64,000 bases of DNA from Zymoseptoria tritici IPO323 (lineage: Eukaryota; Ascomycota; Dothideomycetes; Mycosphaerellales; Mycosphaerellaceae). The stretch lies in assembly GCF_000219625.1 (NCBI RefSeq), contig NC_018218.1:4154001-4218000 (forward strand), in the 5' to 3' direction. The position numbers and the translations under genes were made by a program. Positions 32,227 to 44,480 of this stretch are shown piece by piece; positions within the stretch are counted from its first letter, which is position 1, and the number at the start of each line of letters is the position of its first letter. The notes below the pieces were generated by a model. The model worked only from the letters and a program-made list of their open reading frames with translations. It was not told the origin of the DNA and ran no database searches.

Positions 32227-33845
32227 ATGGCGAATACCACCAACACCAACGGCGCAATTGCCAGAATCACACGCGAGATCGCCGGCTCTCAAAAGGACAA
32301 CGATCTCTCCATCACAGTGGCATGCCGCGACAGCGATGTCCGTCATGTTCGAGCTCTCATCATCGGTCCTCCAGAGACACCCTACGAGTTTGGCTTCTTC
32401 GAGTTTGAGATGAAGGTGAGGCATCGTGTCACCGGACCTCATTCGCTCCTCGACTAACAGACTGAACAGTTCCCCAAAGACTACCCGATCAAATCACCCA
32501 CCGTCAAATGCATCACCACCAACAACGGCAAGACTCGCTTCAACCCGAACATCTACGCAGAAGGCAAGGTCTGCCTCTCAATCCTCGGCACATGGCGTGG
32601 ACAACCTGGTGAAGAGTGGAGCAGTGCACAAGGTCTGGAGAGCGTGCTTTTGTCGATTCAGAGCTTGATGTCTTCGAACCCATACGAGAACGAGCCGGGC
32701 TACGAAACAGCAAAGAAGGAGGAAGCCAATCCCGCCGCATACATCGCCAAGATCAGACACGAGACTCTCCGCGTCTCGGTGGTTCAGCGGTTGGAAAGCC
32801 TGTTGCACATGCAGCCGGATCAATCAGAACCGGCACTTAAGAAAGTGAAGAGCAGTGGTGCTTTCCATCCTGTTGCTTCTTCGCCATCGCCAGGCGAGGG
32901 CTCCGGTACTGGTTCATCGACACCTTCGACTGAAGTCTCTGCTCAGGAGTACGATGCCGAGGCCACATACGCTGCTCTGGACTCATCACAATGGGATCCC
33001 TTCGCCGATCTCATGAAGCGTCGCTTTCTCTGGTACTACGATGTTTATATGAAGGCCATTGACAAGCATGTGGGTGATCAGCGCGAAGGCAAAGCCTTCA
33101 GTCGGATGGAATTTGAGTAAGTCAATCGATGGTCAGAAGGCGTGCACTTTTCGTGCCTTGGGCCCCTGGTCCATCAGATTAAGCCGCATAACACTTCCGA
33201 GACTTCGCTAAGCCTTACGTCCTGCAATTCAGATATCCTCCCAATTCTTGCGAAGGCCACTTTGGTTACAAAGCTTTGAAGGGCCGCTTCGAAGCGGTCC
33301 TCAACAAGCTGGAGGAGGAGAAGTTGAGCTGGGAGCAGGCAGGAGCTGTTCAAGTCGCGGAAGGTACACAGCTTGCCACCCAGCTCGCCTTTCAATTCAC
33401 TCAGCTTCAATCGGTGTGGGACGATGCCAAACCGTCCGGCTCCAGGATGGAGTTCAGCTTACCGAACCCCAAGAATCCATTCGTCTGGAACATCACCTTG
33501 TTCGGCGAGCCCATGTCCAACCTTGACGGCGGCATCTTTGCTATGAAGATGCACATCCCTCCCAACTTCCCACACGCTCAACCACGCGTCACCCTCGAAA
33601 CACCCATCTACCACCATCGCGTCAGCAGCAAAGGCACTCTCTGCTACTTTCCCGTCAAAGAAGACGAGATCAGCTCACATCTTGACGCCATCGCCGCCGC
33701 GATCGACGACAAGGTGCAGAAGTTCGATCCTCGAGCCATGGTCAATCCAGAGATCTTCGACCAGTATTGGGGTGGCGAAGACAAGCGCAAGGTGTACAGC
33801 CGCAAGCTGAGACGCAGTGCGCAGGAAAGCAGTGAGTTCTTGTGA
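32227..33845 (+). CDS. Ubiquitin-conjugating enzyme-like protein with two UBC domains
   Basis: E2 of the UBE2Z/BRUCE-like type. Exons 32227-32415, 32470-33116 and 33233-33845; 482 residues. The first UBC domain (1-165) has FNPNIY and the active Cys98 in GKVCLSILGTW, followed by NPYENEPGYE as in UBE2Z. A Ser/Pro-rich linker follows. A second UBC-like fold (about 350-460) contains FAMKMHIPPNFPHAQP and Cys416 in KGTLCYFPV, but the upstream motif reads YHHRV instead of HPN, so its catalysis is doubtful. Joining is supported by splice signals: intron 54 bp (CTAACAGACTGAACAG, where the nearer AG would give a stop) and intron 116 bp (GTAAGT...ATTCAG) restoring EYPPNS across the junction. It was initially readable as two genes, but frame and content show one. 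The substrate is unknown. Confidence 0.88.
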
Positions 33846-34954
33846 TTCTTTCTCGACATCAATATGTATCGCCGTTGCGGCGGACTCGACTTTTACGATT
33901 TGCTACGATTTGCTACAAGTTGCACAACCACGGCAGACGAATGGGATGTGTGAATGGCCGGGATCGAGCTACCATCGCGGTGAGTCAAAGTCGAGCCGCC
34001 GCGACCATGCATCGCCGCACTACATCCACCTTGCCCTTCGTATTCGCGCAAAACACGACCAAACAGCCGACTGATCGGACACAGGTCTACAGCTGGACCC
34101 ACGCAAAGCCCGCAGTCAGCACGAGTGGCTGATGATCACACTTCTCCGGCGTTTGAAAACCCTTCATTAGTGCGGGATGGGTTCTGAATTCGGATGGTTT
34201 TCGCGACATATCCGCTTCAAGGATGGAGTGAGGGAGGAACAGAAGATGGCTGTTGTGCAAGGGCGTCACGCGAGTTTTTGCTTGATACCCCTGAGAACCG
34301 AAAATTAGCGAGGAGTTTGGGATGGATGATTCTGGGTGCGCTTCTGCTGCTGCTCTCTACATGAGAAGACCCACATGCTCGCTAGAAGATAGCATCGAGC
34401 CGTAACGACACTGAATGACATGAACTCTAATGAATGGTAACCATGTCCTAGTTTTCTACGAAGTGCTTGTCAGGGCACGTATGATGAGCCAGCAGAGACA
34501 TCGCGAGCAGATACACAAGGTCTCCCAATGAGTACAGGTCACATTGGACGCAAGATGGACGTGAGCGATTGTAGCGGTCTTCCTTCAATACCGACATCGT
34601 ACAGCGGGTGTATGTTTTACATGTCTACCAGGCCGAGACGTGCTGTCGAAAGCTGCTCATAGCAATACCGCGCTCATTTCATCATTTCATCAGTCTTCTG
34701 CCACCGCACCAGTCCATCGTACAGCAGCGAGCGTTGCTCCGCGTCCACATCCCTCTCTTTCAATTCCTGCGTATCCATTCAATGAGGGTGCAAGCGAGCA
34801 CTTCCCTCTCTCCACATCTTCCATTACATCAGCTAGCAGGTCGCCGTCCGTGGAAGCAACCGAAAGACCGGACAGCAGAGACCGGACAGCAGAGACCAGA
34901 CCAGGAAGAATCTTAGGCGACATCGACAACGAGCAAGCAAGTAAGCAAGCAGGT
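33846..34954. other. Convergent intergenic region
   Basis: About 1.1 kb between the tandem-UBC gene (plus) and TAF1 (minus). Short ORFs here overlap in several frames and have no domain signature. Nothing supportable was found. Confidence 0.4.
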
Positions 34955-37900
34955 TTACAACGTCAACGGAGCCGGCACAGCGCCAAACGAGCTATCACCA
35001 TTAGCACTCGCGTCCTCGGGTTTCATCGTGCCGTTCAGCATGGGACAAAGCCTTGAAGATAACATGTCAGCAATAATTCTTCTTAAAATAGAACGCAGAG
35101 AAAAATAGTGCAAGTATGAAATAGTCTCCTCCCATCGCAAACTCTGCAGACTTTTGTTCGCCTGCTCAGAACACTTCTTTCGATGGAAAGCACGCTCATA
35201 AAGTGAACGCCGAGAACGTGTCCTTTGCAAACGCAACTTTCTTCGCCTTGTCAACAGCAGCGGTGGCAGCATTATCACCATCAGCAGCAGCAGCACCCTT
35301 CAGTGCGGACTTTCTCCTCGACTTCTTCGGACCCTGCTGCTGCTTTCCGTGATCGCCGCCGCCCTCAACATTGGCTTTCTTCTTTCTCGGCTCCCTCTGC
35401 ACCTCCGGCACCAAACGACTCTTGGAAAAACAATAAGGACAAGTGAAATGGATAACTGACTTTCTGTTGGTCTTGATGTGACCGACCTGGCCGCAATTTG
35501 CGCATTTACGCGCCGTTCCATCCTTCGGCCGGCCCTTGCCGGGACCCTTTTGAGGCGTCGTGCCTTCGCCGCCGGCGGTGATGGCTGACGCGGGACCATC
35601 GACGTCCGAGGGACCGGGGGAGCCGGCGGCGGGAGAACCGGCGGCTGCATTGGCATTATTATTATGCTTATGCTTGAGCTTCTCGCGCGCCTCACGGCGG
35701 TCCGCGTTGCGTTTGACGCGGAAGAGCTCCTTCTCAAGCTGTTGCTTGGCGAAGGCGTCTTTCTCGGCGTCGCCCGTGGGCTTGAATTCTGCGATGCTGA
35801 GAGTGAGGAGTGGTGGTCAGTATCTGAACTCAAGTCAATGGGGACATGCGACAAACCTGCGATCCTTGAACTGCTTCTCCATTTGGCGCTTCTTGTACTC
35901 GCGGATGACCGCTGGGTTAGTGATGACATCGCGAACTTCAGGGCGTTCGCGACCGAATTCGTCGACGCCGCCGCTGCGAACAATGACCAGGCTTCGGTCG
36001 CCACGACCTGCACTGTGTCCACTAAACTGGCTCATGTAGTCGTCGTCGGGACGGGAGGAGAAGGCGGCGGGCGTGCCAAACGAGGATCGAGGAGTTTGCA
36101 CTCGGCCATAGCTGTCCTCGCCGTCCGCGTCGCGGATGTCCTCCATGTCATCGTCAGAGTGCTCCTGGTTGTTGGTCAAGCTCTCCCTCTGAGCATCCCA
36201 GATCTTGCGAATGTGATCGTCGTATGCCTTTTGCTGCTTGGCGACGTTATACGAATGTCCACCGTTGTCCTTCTTCGACTTGGAAGCAATCTTGTCATTG
36301 ACACTCTCGCCAATGGGCTGGAAGCCGCCTTTCATAGATGTCTTGACAAAGCTGAAGCCTTCTCCACGCCGGGTCGGGTCTCCTTCGCCATGAAGCGTGA
36401 GCATGGCTTTGCCCTGGCAAGCGTTCAGGAAGTTCTTCGTCGCACGCCAGGGTGCCAGCTGCAGCTCCAGGTTGGTGCTACCCTCCTCGGCGTCTTTGTC
36501 TTCTTCGGCTTCCTTGGTCTCAGCAAGACCGAGATCAGCAAGGTGCTGGACGCCGACTTGCATCGAGTCGAGCAAGCACACATCTTCAGGTCGGATCCAG
36601 CTGCGCAGTGTCTCGGCATCGGGCACGGGGTTGCCAGGCTGCGGTACCCATACACCTCCACCGTTCTCTCCCTTGTTGTTGAAGCGCTCGTATTTCATGA
36701 ACTCGCGCATCTTGCTGCGAGTCTGCGGCATGTCATGACCGGGAAGATGGGGCATGAGCGTGTGATTGTCCAATACCTTATCTCGACGACCCATCTGACT
36801 TTTCGTGTAGATACGGAAAGCAAGAGCACGGAGACGCTTCTTCGCGGCGTCCGTGACTTTGCGAGAGTGTTGACCAGGCACTTCGGCGAGTGGAAATTGC
36901 TGGCCAACAATGTGCAAATTCTCCACGTTGCGCAAGTATAAGCGGTCGCCACCCTCCCAAGTACTGCTGATACCAATGATGAAGTCCACGGGCTTTGCGT
37001 CATGCTGGAACACGGGAGCGCGGAACAGGCCATTTTGAATGGTAGGCACGGTGTCACCTTTGTCGACGTGTCCAAAGTTGGCAAAAGGGCTCTTGTCCTG
37101 TGTGAGGAGTACCTGCGCCTCGCCGATCTCCAGTTTGGGCCGTGTTGAATCATCTGCATCCTTCTTACGGTAGTAATTGATCAAGCGATTGCCCATACCA
37201 AAATTCGACAGCATCATCGGCGCTTCCTCAGAGTATTCCAGCATGAGCAGCGATGCGTTGTCGCCGAGTGAAAGGTCCTCTGCTTTCGCAAAGACTTCCT
37301 TTGCATCCTTGCCGCGAACGTTCTTCTTCTTGATGTGCTTTGGCTTCTGAAATCTGTACTCCTTTCCGATCGACGCCTTGAGATCCAGCTGAGGACGATG
37401 AAATGCGCGCTTCGCTTTATTGTCCAAGGCGACTTTGTAGAATGGGAATTGCAGTTTTGTAGCTGGAAAGCTGTGCTCCACGGCCATGCTGCCGAGTGTG
37501 CTTCGGACTTTGTGCTGATGGTTCTCCTTCAGCAGGTCGTAAGCCTGGTCATTGCTGATGTTGTAGCGTTTGGCGATATCTCGGCTGAGAGCAGCATCGC
37601 GCTTGACGTCGCCGGGCATGCGTTTGAGTTGCCTCTTGGTCCGCGGCGCATGCTCATCGATGAGAAGATTGGGATCGTTGAGGTCGAGTGCGACAGCTTT
37701 GGCCAACTTCGCGACCGCACGCTCAGGCTCCTCGAAGGAGAGACTGATGTCACGCATCGACAGCTGGACATCGAGGTGGCCCTGATTGACTTTGCGCTTC
37801 TTGGCTGGTCGAGACTGCTCCAGAGCATCCCAATCGCCATCGTTGAGATTGCCCTCGAATGATCTCTCTGCGAGCTCCTCAACAGACGAGATTCCATCGA

Positions 37901-38981
37901 TGCTTGCGGCGTCCCAATCCTGGCAAATCAGAGCCAGGTCTTGCATGGAAATACCACCAATCCGCTCATCTTCGTCAAAATCGATTGCGTCCAGCTCGTC
38001 GTCGCTGTCACTCTTCTCCTCACTACCCACACGTAGATGAATGATGCTGTTATTGAAAGTGCTCTCATATCCAGCTTTATTCGTCGTGGTCACTGCCTTG
38101 AACATGCGCTCTTGGTCTTGAAGGAGGCTCAGAACCGGCTTCGTTGGCAAAACCGCTTTCGGTGGCTTGAGAGGCGCCTTGCCCTTGTACTCCACATTCC
38201 TGGATGGGAACAGGTCGACGAATCGAGGCGCACAAGCCTCTTCGTATCCGGGATAGAGGGTGTGGAATAGCTCCATGTCGGTGTCGATGGGACCAGTGAG
38301 CACATCTTCACCTGCATTTCGCCTCCTCGAATCTTTGAACAGGCGTCGCTGGAGTGCAACGTTTGCGTCCAGACCATCCTCATCTTCTGCAGAAGTCATG
38401 CTCGCGGGCGACATTGCGGAGTAGTCCATCGGCGGAGGACTCATCGATGTGGGACTTTGCCGACGCTGCGGACGAGAATGGGAGAATGCGCCAGTATAGG
38501 CCGGCAGGGAGAGGCCAGACTTGGATGGCAGTGCCAAACCACCGAGCCTGGGCAGTGGTGCAGGCTGACGCTGCTCCTCTGGAGACGAGTTTTCGCCAAA
38601 GAGGTTGTTCATATCCTCACCGCCATCATCGCCAAAGAGCTCGCCCATTGCATCATCCTTCTCATCGAACGCATCGTGTCCATTGGTAGTCGGTTGAGTG
38701 GAGCGTGCATTGAGCGCATCGGGGATGGAGTTGGCCAAGAGACCGCGCATTTCTTCCTCCTCATCATCGCCGCCTCTACCACCTGTGTTCGTCGGCTCCT
38801 CCTCATCCGGCAGATCGTCCTCGCTGAAGTCCTCGTAATCGATCGCATCCTCCGCTTTGTCTGTCTGATCGAAGCTGGCCGGCTCTGCTCCGTCCTCGTC
38901 GTATCCCGGAAGACCTCCTCCAGTGTACTGTTGCATCAGCCGTAGCTCTTCAGCCATCGAGTCCTCGGTCGCGTGCGGCAT
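34955..38981 (-). CDS. TAF1: Transcription initiation factor TFIID subunit 1 (TAF1)
   Basis: Scaffold subunit of TFIID, contacting TBP, TAF7 and promoter DNA. Exons 38981-35857, 35796-35461 and 35051-34955; 1,185 residues. The N-terminus (MPHATEDSMAEELRLMQQYTGG) is acidic. The large central DUF3591/TAF1 core carries NVEYKGKAP, WEGGDRLYLRNVENLH, AKKRLRALAFRIYTK and EDVCLLDSMQVG. The C-terminus has a zinc knuckle (CANCGQVGHIKTN) followed after the last intron by CPMLNGTMKPE. Intron 35797-35856 is 60 bp; the last intron 35052-35460 is unusually long (409 bp). Intron-free reading gives a different Lys-rich tail ending at 35196. No bromodomain is present, as in fungal TAF1. The ATG at 38981 was preferred over a frame extension to 39323, which looks non-coding. 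Confidence 0.92.
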
Positions 38982-41772
38982 GTTCGCGGTGTTGTGTGAG
39001 GTGTCGTATATCGGAAGTGCGCCTATGAGGCTCGAGGGTGGTGGAAGTGTGCGCTCATGACCGAACTGCGTCGATGCGTTCAGTGAGGCGGAGCTGTCGG
39101 CCGACGATCGTGAATGATTTATGTGAATGTGCGTGAGGGTTTGTGGTTCTGGAATGCACTTCGAGGTAAGGTAGAGAGCGCTTTCCGTGGAACGTGAAGC
39201 TTGACTAAGCCTAGCATGTGGAGTCACGAGCCAAACTCTCGTTGCAGCCTGAGGCACAACTTTACTAAGTACAAGTTCACATGCAGCATTTATGCAAGAA
39301 ATTCTGTAATTCGACAAGACCACGAGTCATTCTCAAAAGCAGAGTTGATGCAAGGAGTTGCCTGCTTCAGTCCATCGCAGTCCGGCGCATGAACGATGGT
39401 TTGGTGAGTCATTGCATCGTTGTTCTTCACTACTACTACCGGGTTTATCATTACTTCGACAGTCCAAGTAATACGTTCATCTTCTCGATATCGCGGCCCG
39501 CCGAAATGTCATCATTGAGGCCAGCAGTCGCCTACTCGCGCGACCCATGTCGGCCAATAGGTTGAACGCGCAACTCGCGATGCATCCTTCGCAAGTTCGC
39601 ATACATTATTACTACTACTGGTACGTATGTAGGAACGGACGAGAAAGGTCAAAGAAAGCGGCTATACGCTCTAAAACAACGGTTGCACAGGGAAAGTCTC
39701 TAAACGCAAACCTTCGCGAGTTCCGCAAAACTGTGTTCCACGAATGGCGTGGGAGTATAAGCGCCACAGAGCTTCGGTTGGCGACATGCGTTTATTGCAG
39801 ATACGAAGGAGCGATCGTGCAGACGTGTTAGTGGGAAACGGGCGGGCTAGAGATGCCCGAACGCTAAGATTGCACTTTGATGAAAGTAGGTAGAGGTGTT
39901 GGTGCACGGTGCATATAAGGATTTCCGTCGTGTGCACGTGTGCACTGTATGTGTACACAATCGTGCACATAACAGGACGCTAGCCTAGACAATCGACGAC
40001 GGCAACATATGCCTTTGTTAGAAGAAAGGCTCGAGGCAGTTAAACGTCTTGCCGCGGAGTATAGGATCGCGAAAGACCGCATTTAGATACGTCTTCTCGC
40101 AGTCGAGTTGTATATCCGGTATCGACGTATACTGCCAGCTTCCGGGGCTACCGTATAAGGCATACTAATGTGCGCATAACGGCCGTCCTCAAGATGCTTA
40201 GTGCACACTGTGTTTTATCGCTCATGCACATTGTGTGTGCAGAGGCACCAACACCTCTAAAAGTAGGCAAAGCGATGGTTTGTGCAGAAGTGGGTCCTGC
40301 GCGATCCGAAACAGTGCAGTGCGGCGCGGCAAGTGTGTGTCAAGATCGAGGCATGCAGGAAAGTAGGGAGAGGGCCGAGAGGCCAAACCGTTGATGTGAC
40401 CACCTATGCGCTGGGAACCATATAGACGCGCTGGGACGTGCACGTATCAAATTTGTGCATCCTAGACACCGGCTGTGATCGGAGGCGCATTGCATTGCTG
40501 TTGTTGTACATGTTCCGCGACCGAAAGAGTTCAGTACATGCATCCCGGCGAATACCGGTCGGATAGTTCTAGGTCCCTGCACATGACAACAGGATGCGGC
40601 ACAGTTGGCAGGTTTTCCTTCTTCCCCTTGCCCGCGGATCGTGTATACTTCACCCTTGGCGTTAGCGTCTAATCCGACAGCATGTGAAGCGATCTGTCCG
40701 ACTGTTTACCTCAGCGAGCCTCCCTTTTACGAGGATGACACGACGGCACGCCCCAGACGTAGTGATCGAGTGGATCCTGGTGAAAACAGCGACCAGGTCC
40801 GGGAAAAGTTTTTCGATTGGCAGCAGCACAGGCCCGGCGCCGGAACAGCGAGGAATAGTGGGATCCTTGTTGGGCCAAGGAGTGATGGCTGCGCAAGTTG
40901 AGATTATTAGGGCAAATGAGATCTCAGTCTCCGATGAGGCGTCTCATTGGACAGGCGCCATCGGCAGTGGTTTTGCAAAAACAGGCATTACTGCTCCGGA
41001 TGTGGCTTAGTGGTGATGAGACGATACGATGGTACATCTTACACCGAACGATGTAGTTAGGCCAAACCAAATTGCTTAAGAGGATTGCTGCTAAGGATCA
41101 GCCCGTGCTCGTTATCCTGACTTATCTGCATGCGGGTACCGCTGTTTCTTCTTTGGTTTCTTCCATCTCTGCTATACCATCGACGACGGCGATGCTGAAG
41201 AGTGCAGAGAACGAGCATACCATTCCATTGTACCCTGCTAGGTGAGCTTGCATCCCTCCGATTCCCGATCTCGAATCCATGCGCCTACCATGTTTGGCAA
41301 GATCGCAACAACCCTTGTGGCGTTGCCGGACGGCTCTCCGAAGATCGAATCTGCTTGAAGATGGAGACTCGAGATGAAAGCTGTCCGCCCACGTACTGGC
41401 ATCTCCTTGTGCTGTCCATCACTGTTTGTGCCGCTAGGTAGTAATACGAGCCGCAGCAGTGACACAGCCTCCGACCCCCAGAGAAAGACGCCATGCTGAC
41501 GGCGCCTCCCTTGTTCAACAGTTCCGCCGGAGTCCTTATACCATTGGGGCCGCCCGCTGCCGCATAGTCGAATTACACAATTCCTTCCTATACGGCACGG
41601 TCACTGGTCCGTTCAGCCAACATACTCACCCACTCGAAACTCCGACGGCCTGCATCGTTGATCGAGTGCTTCGTTCTTTCTCACGACTTCGATTCGCCAT
41701 GGGAGAGCATCTTTCTTGCAACTAGCTCCCTGGTCTGACGATCGAGCTTTGCTGCTTCTGGAGAAAAATCTC
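38982..41772. other. Large divergent intergenic region (2.8 kb)
   Basis: Holds the TAF1 promoter on the left and the leader of the next gene on the right. The middle (39850-40450) is rich in GTGCAC/TGTGTGC words and contains a 15-bp inverted repeat. ORFs in this stretch are short, overlap in several frames and have no domain features. No tRNA B-box or other RNA gene was recognised. Confidence 0.45.
39891..40259. repeat. 15-bp inverted repeat bracketing a GTGCAC-rich segment
   Basis: TAGAGGTGTTGGTGC at 39891-39905 is exactly reversed and complemented at 40245-40259. Similarity weakens quickly outside the 15 bp. The enclosed ~340 bp contains many GTGCAC/GTGTGCA words. It could be a decayed MITE-like element or chance. 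Confidence 0.4.
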
Positions 41773-44294
41773 ATGATGGAGAAAGCCACCAGCCGCAGTG
41801 CCCGATCGCGTACTGCATCTATGACCGCCACAGACATGGCAATCCGCGAACCGAGCAGATCCGTTCCCCAACCGCAACAGCACCCACAACCTCCACATTC
41901 ACACCATCATGGGCACACTCGCCATCCCTCTCTTGGCGGCAGCAATGGCGTCGACCGAATGCCAACCGACATTTGGACAAGTGCTATTTCTCGTCTGCAA
42001 GCACAGGTTTCGTACAACACCGGCATGCTGGAGTCTCACCGTCGCCAGTTCGCCGACATGGAGATGGCTGTCAATCGTCTAAACCAGGAATTGGGTAGCG
42101 TGGCCGGAACACTGAACGAGGTGCGCAACGAGGTGCGCTCGCGTCAACTCGGCCCATCGGATCGATCAAGGCACGACTCTGGTGATCTCGAGATCATCTC
42201 TGGACAGCTGCAACGTTTGACCAACCGTGTGAACGAGGTCGACGGGCTCAACATGCAAATGGATTTGATCAAAAATCGACTCAAGCGCATGGAGGATCAC
42301 ACCGCCCTGAGTACTCCTCAACTCTCCAATGGACGCCGACCTCCGACCTCATCGTCTCATCCTGAAGGATCGTTCCACGAGCCTGCTCAACAGCAACAGC
42401 AGCAGCCACACTCAGCACGTATGCCCTCGCATCAATCACCGCACGTTCAATCCCACCCGCACAAACATCATCCGTTGTCCTCTCAATCCCATCATCTCAA
42501 TCACCCTGTGTCGCATCCTCCGCCGCACGCGCCATTACCTCCGATGCGGATCGCTGGTTCAGCAGCTTCGCCGGATATGGGACGACCACCAAGCTTTCCT
42601 GCGCGACCAACGCTGGAGTCTCAGAGGTTCCGTCAGTCCTCGGATTCAACGCCATTCGTAAAGGGAGAGCAGTCTAGCTCTCATCCTGCATCTAGTGTGC
42701 CACTTCGCTCAGCAGAGCCATTACCTCCGGCATCCACCCTATCCGGATGGCGGCCAGCCGAGTCTTTACCGCCGAGCGGCTTGCCTCACAGCACCGGGCC
42801 CGAAAGGCACAACAGTCACTCCAGCGGCTGGGCTGCCGTGAACGCAAATCCAGCTACGAAGCGTTCAGCCGACGATCGGCCTTCACCATATCAGTCGCCC
42901 ATGCTTGATGGTTCTAAGAGACCGAAACTCGCGCCATTGATGCCAAATATGTCACGGAGCGGCCACAGCGATGACAGCCAAACATACCCAGCGGCTACGA
43001 CTTCTGCTCCCTTCGATGGCATTTTGAATCCACGCAGTCGCGCGCCTTCAGATGGATCGCATACACACTCGCAGCCATCCGCCTCACAGCACAATTTCCG
43101 ATTCATAACTTCCACGCAGCCAACAGATGGTCCAGATTCATGGCGAGCCGAAGCTGGAGGACCAACGCAAAGTCATTCACCTCAAGCCGGCGGTAGAGGG
43201 AGAAGCAAGGGGAGACGTGGCGGTCGCGGGAGTCGGAGCGGACGTGGAGGTGCCGCAGCGGATCCTCACACTGAAGGACAAGAGCAAGTAGCACCACAAG
43301 AATGGGACAAGCACGAATGGAGCGGCGGTCCCGCGGCTCCCAACGGCTACCACTACAATCCGCCTGGACCATACTCGCCCGACAGCGCAGCACGCGCCGC
43401 AGCAGCACGTCGACCAGACGCCATGCACATCGCCGGACCGCTGGAACGGCACATTGACTTTCCCGCGACTCCCAGCCAACTGGGCTCACCACAGGATCAA
43501 TTCACCAACAACATCGATGGCGGCACCGGCGGCTCCGGTAAAAAGACTCGCACGAAACCGATACGTAACGCGGAAGGGGTGTTGATCCGGAAAGATGGAA
43601 GGCCAGACATGCGTAGTGTGAGTTCCGCCAACAACCTGCGAAAAGTGCACGCGAAAAAGGAGGCGGAACGTGCCGGATGGGAAGAAGGGATGGAAGGTCG
43701 GTGGACTCCTACCTGCGCTGTCGTTTCATCGCTGGAGATTGGAAACATGCTGACTTTGTGATTGCAGAAGACAACGACGGCCGCTCTCGGTCTCCCCGAA
43801 CCGGAACACCCGCCAGTGGCGTACGCGATGGAGACGACGCCTCTCCTTATGAGGAGCCCGTCGACCACGCCACCCATCATCAAGACCGACATCGAGAACT
43901 GATGAGTCGGATCTTCGAGCCGCATGGACAGGTTGATAATGTGGAACGGGTCGCGGGGCAGTTCTTCCCAAAGCAGCAGCAAGAAGGCGAAGAGAGGTTC
44001 GCAGAGGAGAAGCCAATGAAGGATCAGCGTGAGGTCGAGGGCGAGAGAAGCGAAGAGAGGAGGGAGGAGGTTGTAGATGAGGAGGTGAAGGGTAGCGCAG
44101 AAGAGGTGGAGCAGAAGGAAAGCAGTGTGCCTGCAGTACCGGATGTGGTGATGCGAGGGGTGGATGATACGCAGCCTGCCAAATTGCCGCCAGCGCAGAA
44201 GGGACAAGATGAAGGAGCTGCACGTGCGGAAGAGATGGAAGCTGTCGGCGAAGAGATTAGAGTCGCGAGCGCAATCGCAGGACAAGCCGCGTAG
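41773..44294 (+). CDS. Conserved protein of unknown function, coiled coil plus RGG/basic region
   Basis: Exons 41773-43696 and 43768-44294; 816 residues from the first ATG of the pair 41773/41776 (a later Met at MTATDMAIREP is also possible). A helical, probably coiled-coil segment (SRLQAQVSYNTGMLESHRRQ..., about residues 75-180) is followed by a long disordered Pro/His/Ser/Gln region, a Gly/Arg cluster (GRGRSKGRRGGRGSRSGRG), a conserved-looking TKPIRNAEGVLIRKDGRPDM, and an acidic Glu-rich C-terminus after the 71-bp intron (GTCGGT...TTGCAG). The intron is supported because the second exon continues in frame for 175 codons. RGG content suggests nucleic-acid binding and a nuclear role. No named family is recognised, and the C-terminus is convergent with REX1. 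Confidence 0.7.
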
Positions 44295-44480
44295 ATCAGA
44301 ACGAGAACGCATCGAAGAAGAGGATTGTACGAGTGCTGATTTGTGCGCTATGCTCTCTCTTCGGCGACCCTGTGAATTCCGGCTGCCGATATCGCCTTCG
44401 CAATACCAAGACCCGCAGCAAAGCCGTGACACGAGCCTCGCATATTCGAATCTTCCATCTCCTTCGTCCCTCCACACCAC

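Noticed and set aside
33276..33845. Separate second ubiquitin-conjugating gene
   Set aside because: The frame continues from the upstream exon through a consensus 116-bp intron, so it is the 3' exon of the tandem-UBC gene.
35664..36941. 425-codon plus-strand ORF opposite TAF1
   Set aside because: It lies entirely antisense to the conserved TAF1 frame and its translation has no domain features; it is a codon-bias shadow.
43497..44480. 327-codon minus-strand ORF opposite the 3' part of the RGG-rich gene
   Set aside because: It overlaps the coding exon and intron of a better-supported gene, is Leu/Arg/Ser-rich without conserved motifs, and arises from the Glu/Lys-rich sense strand.
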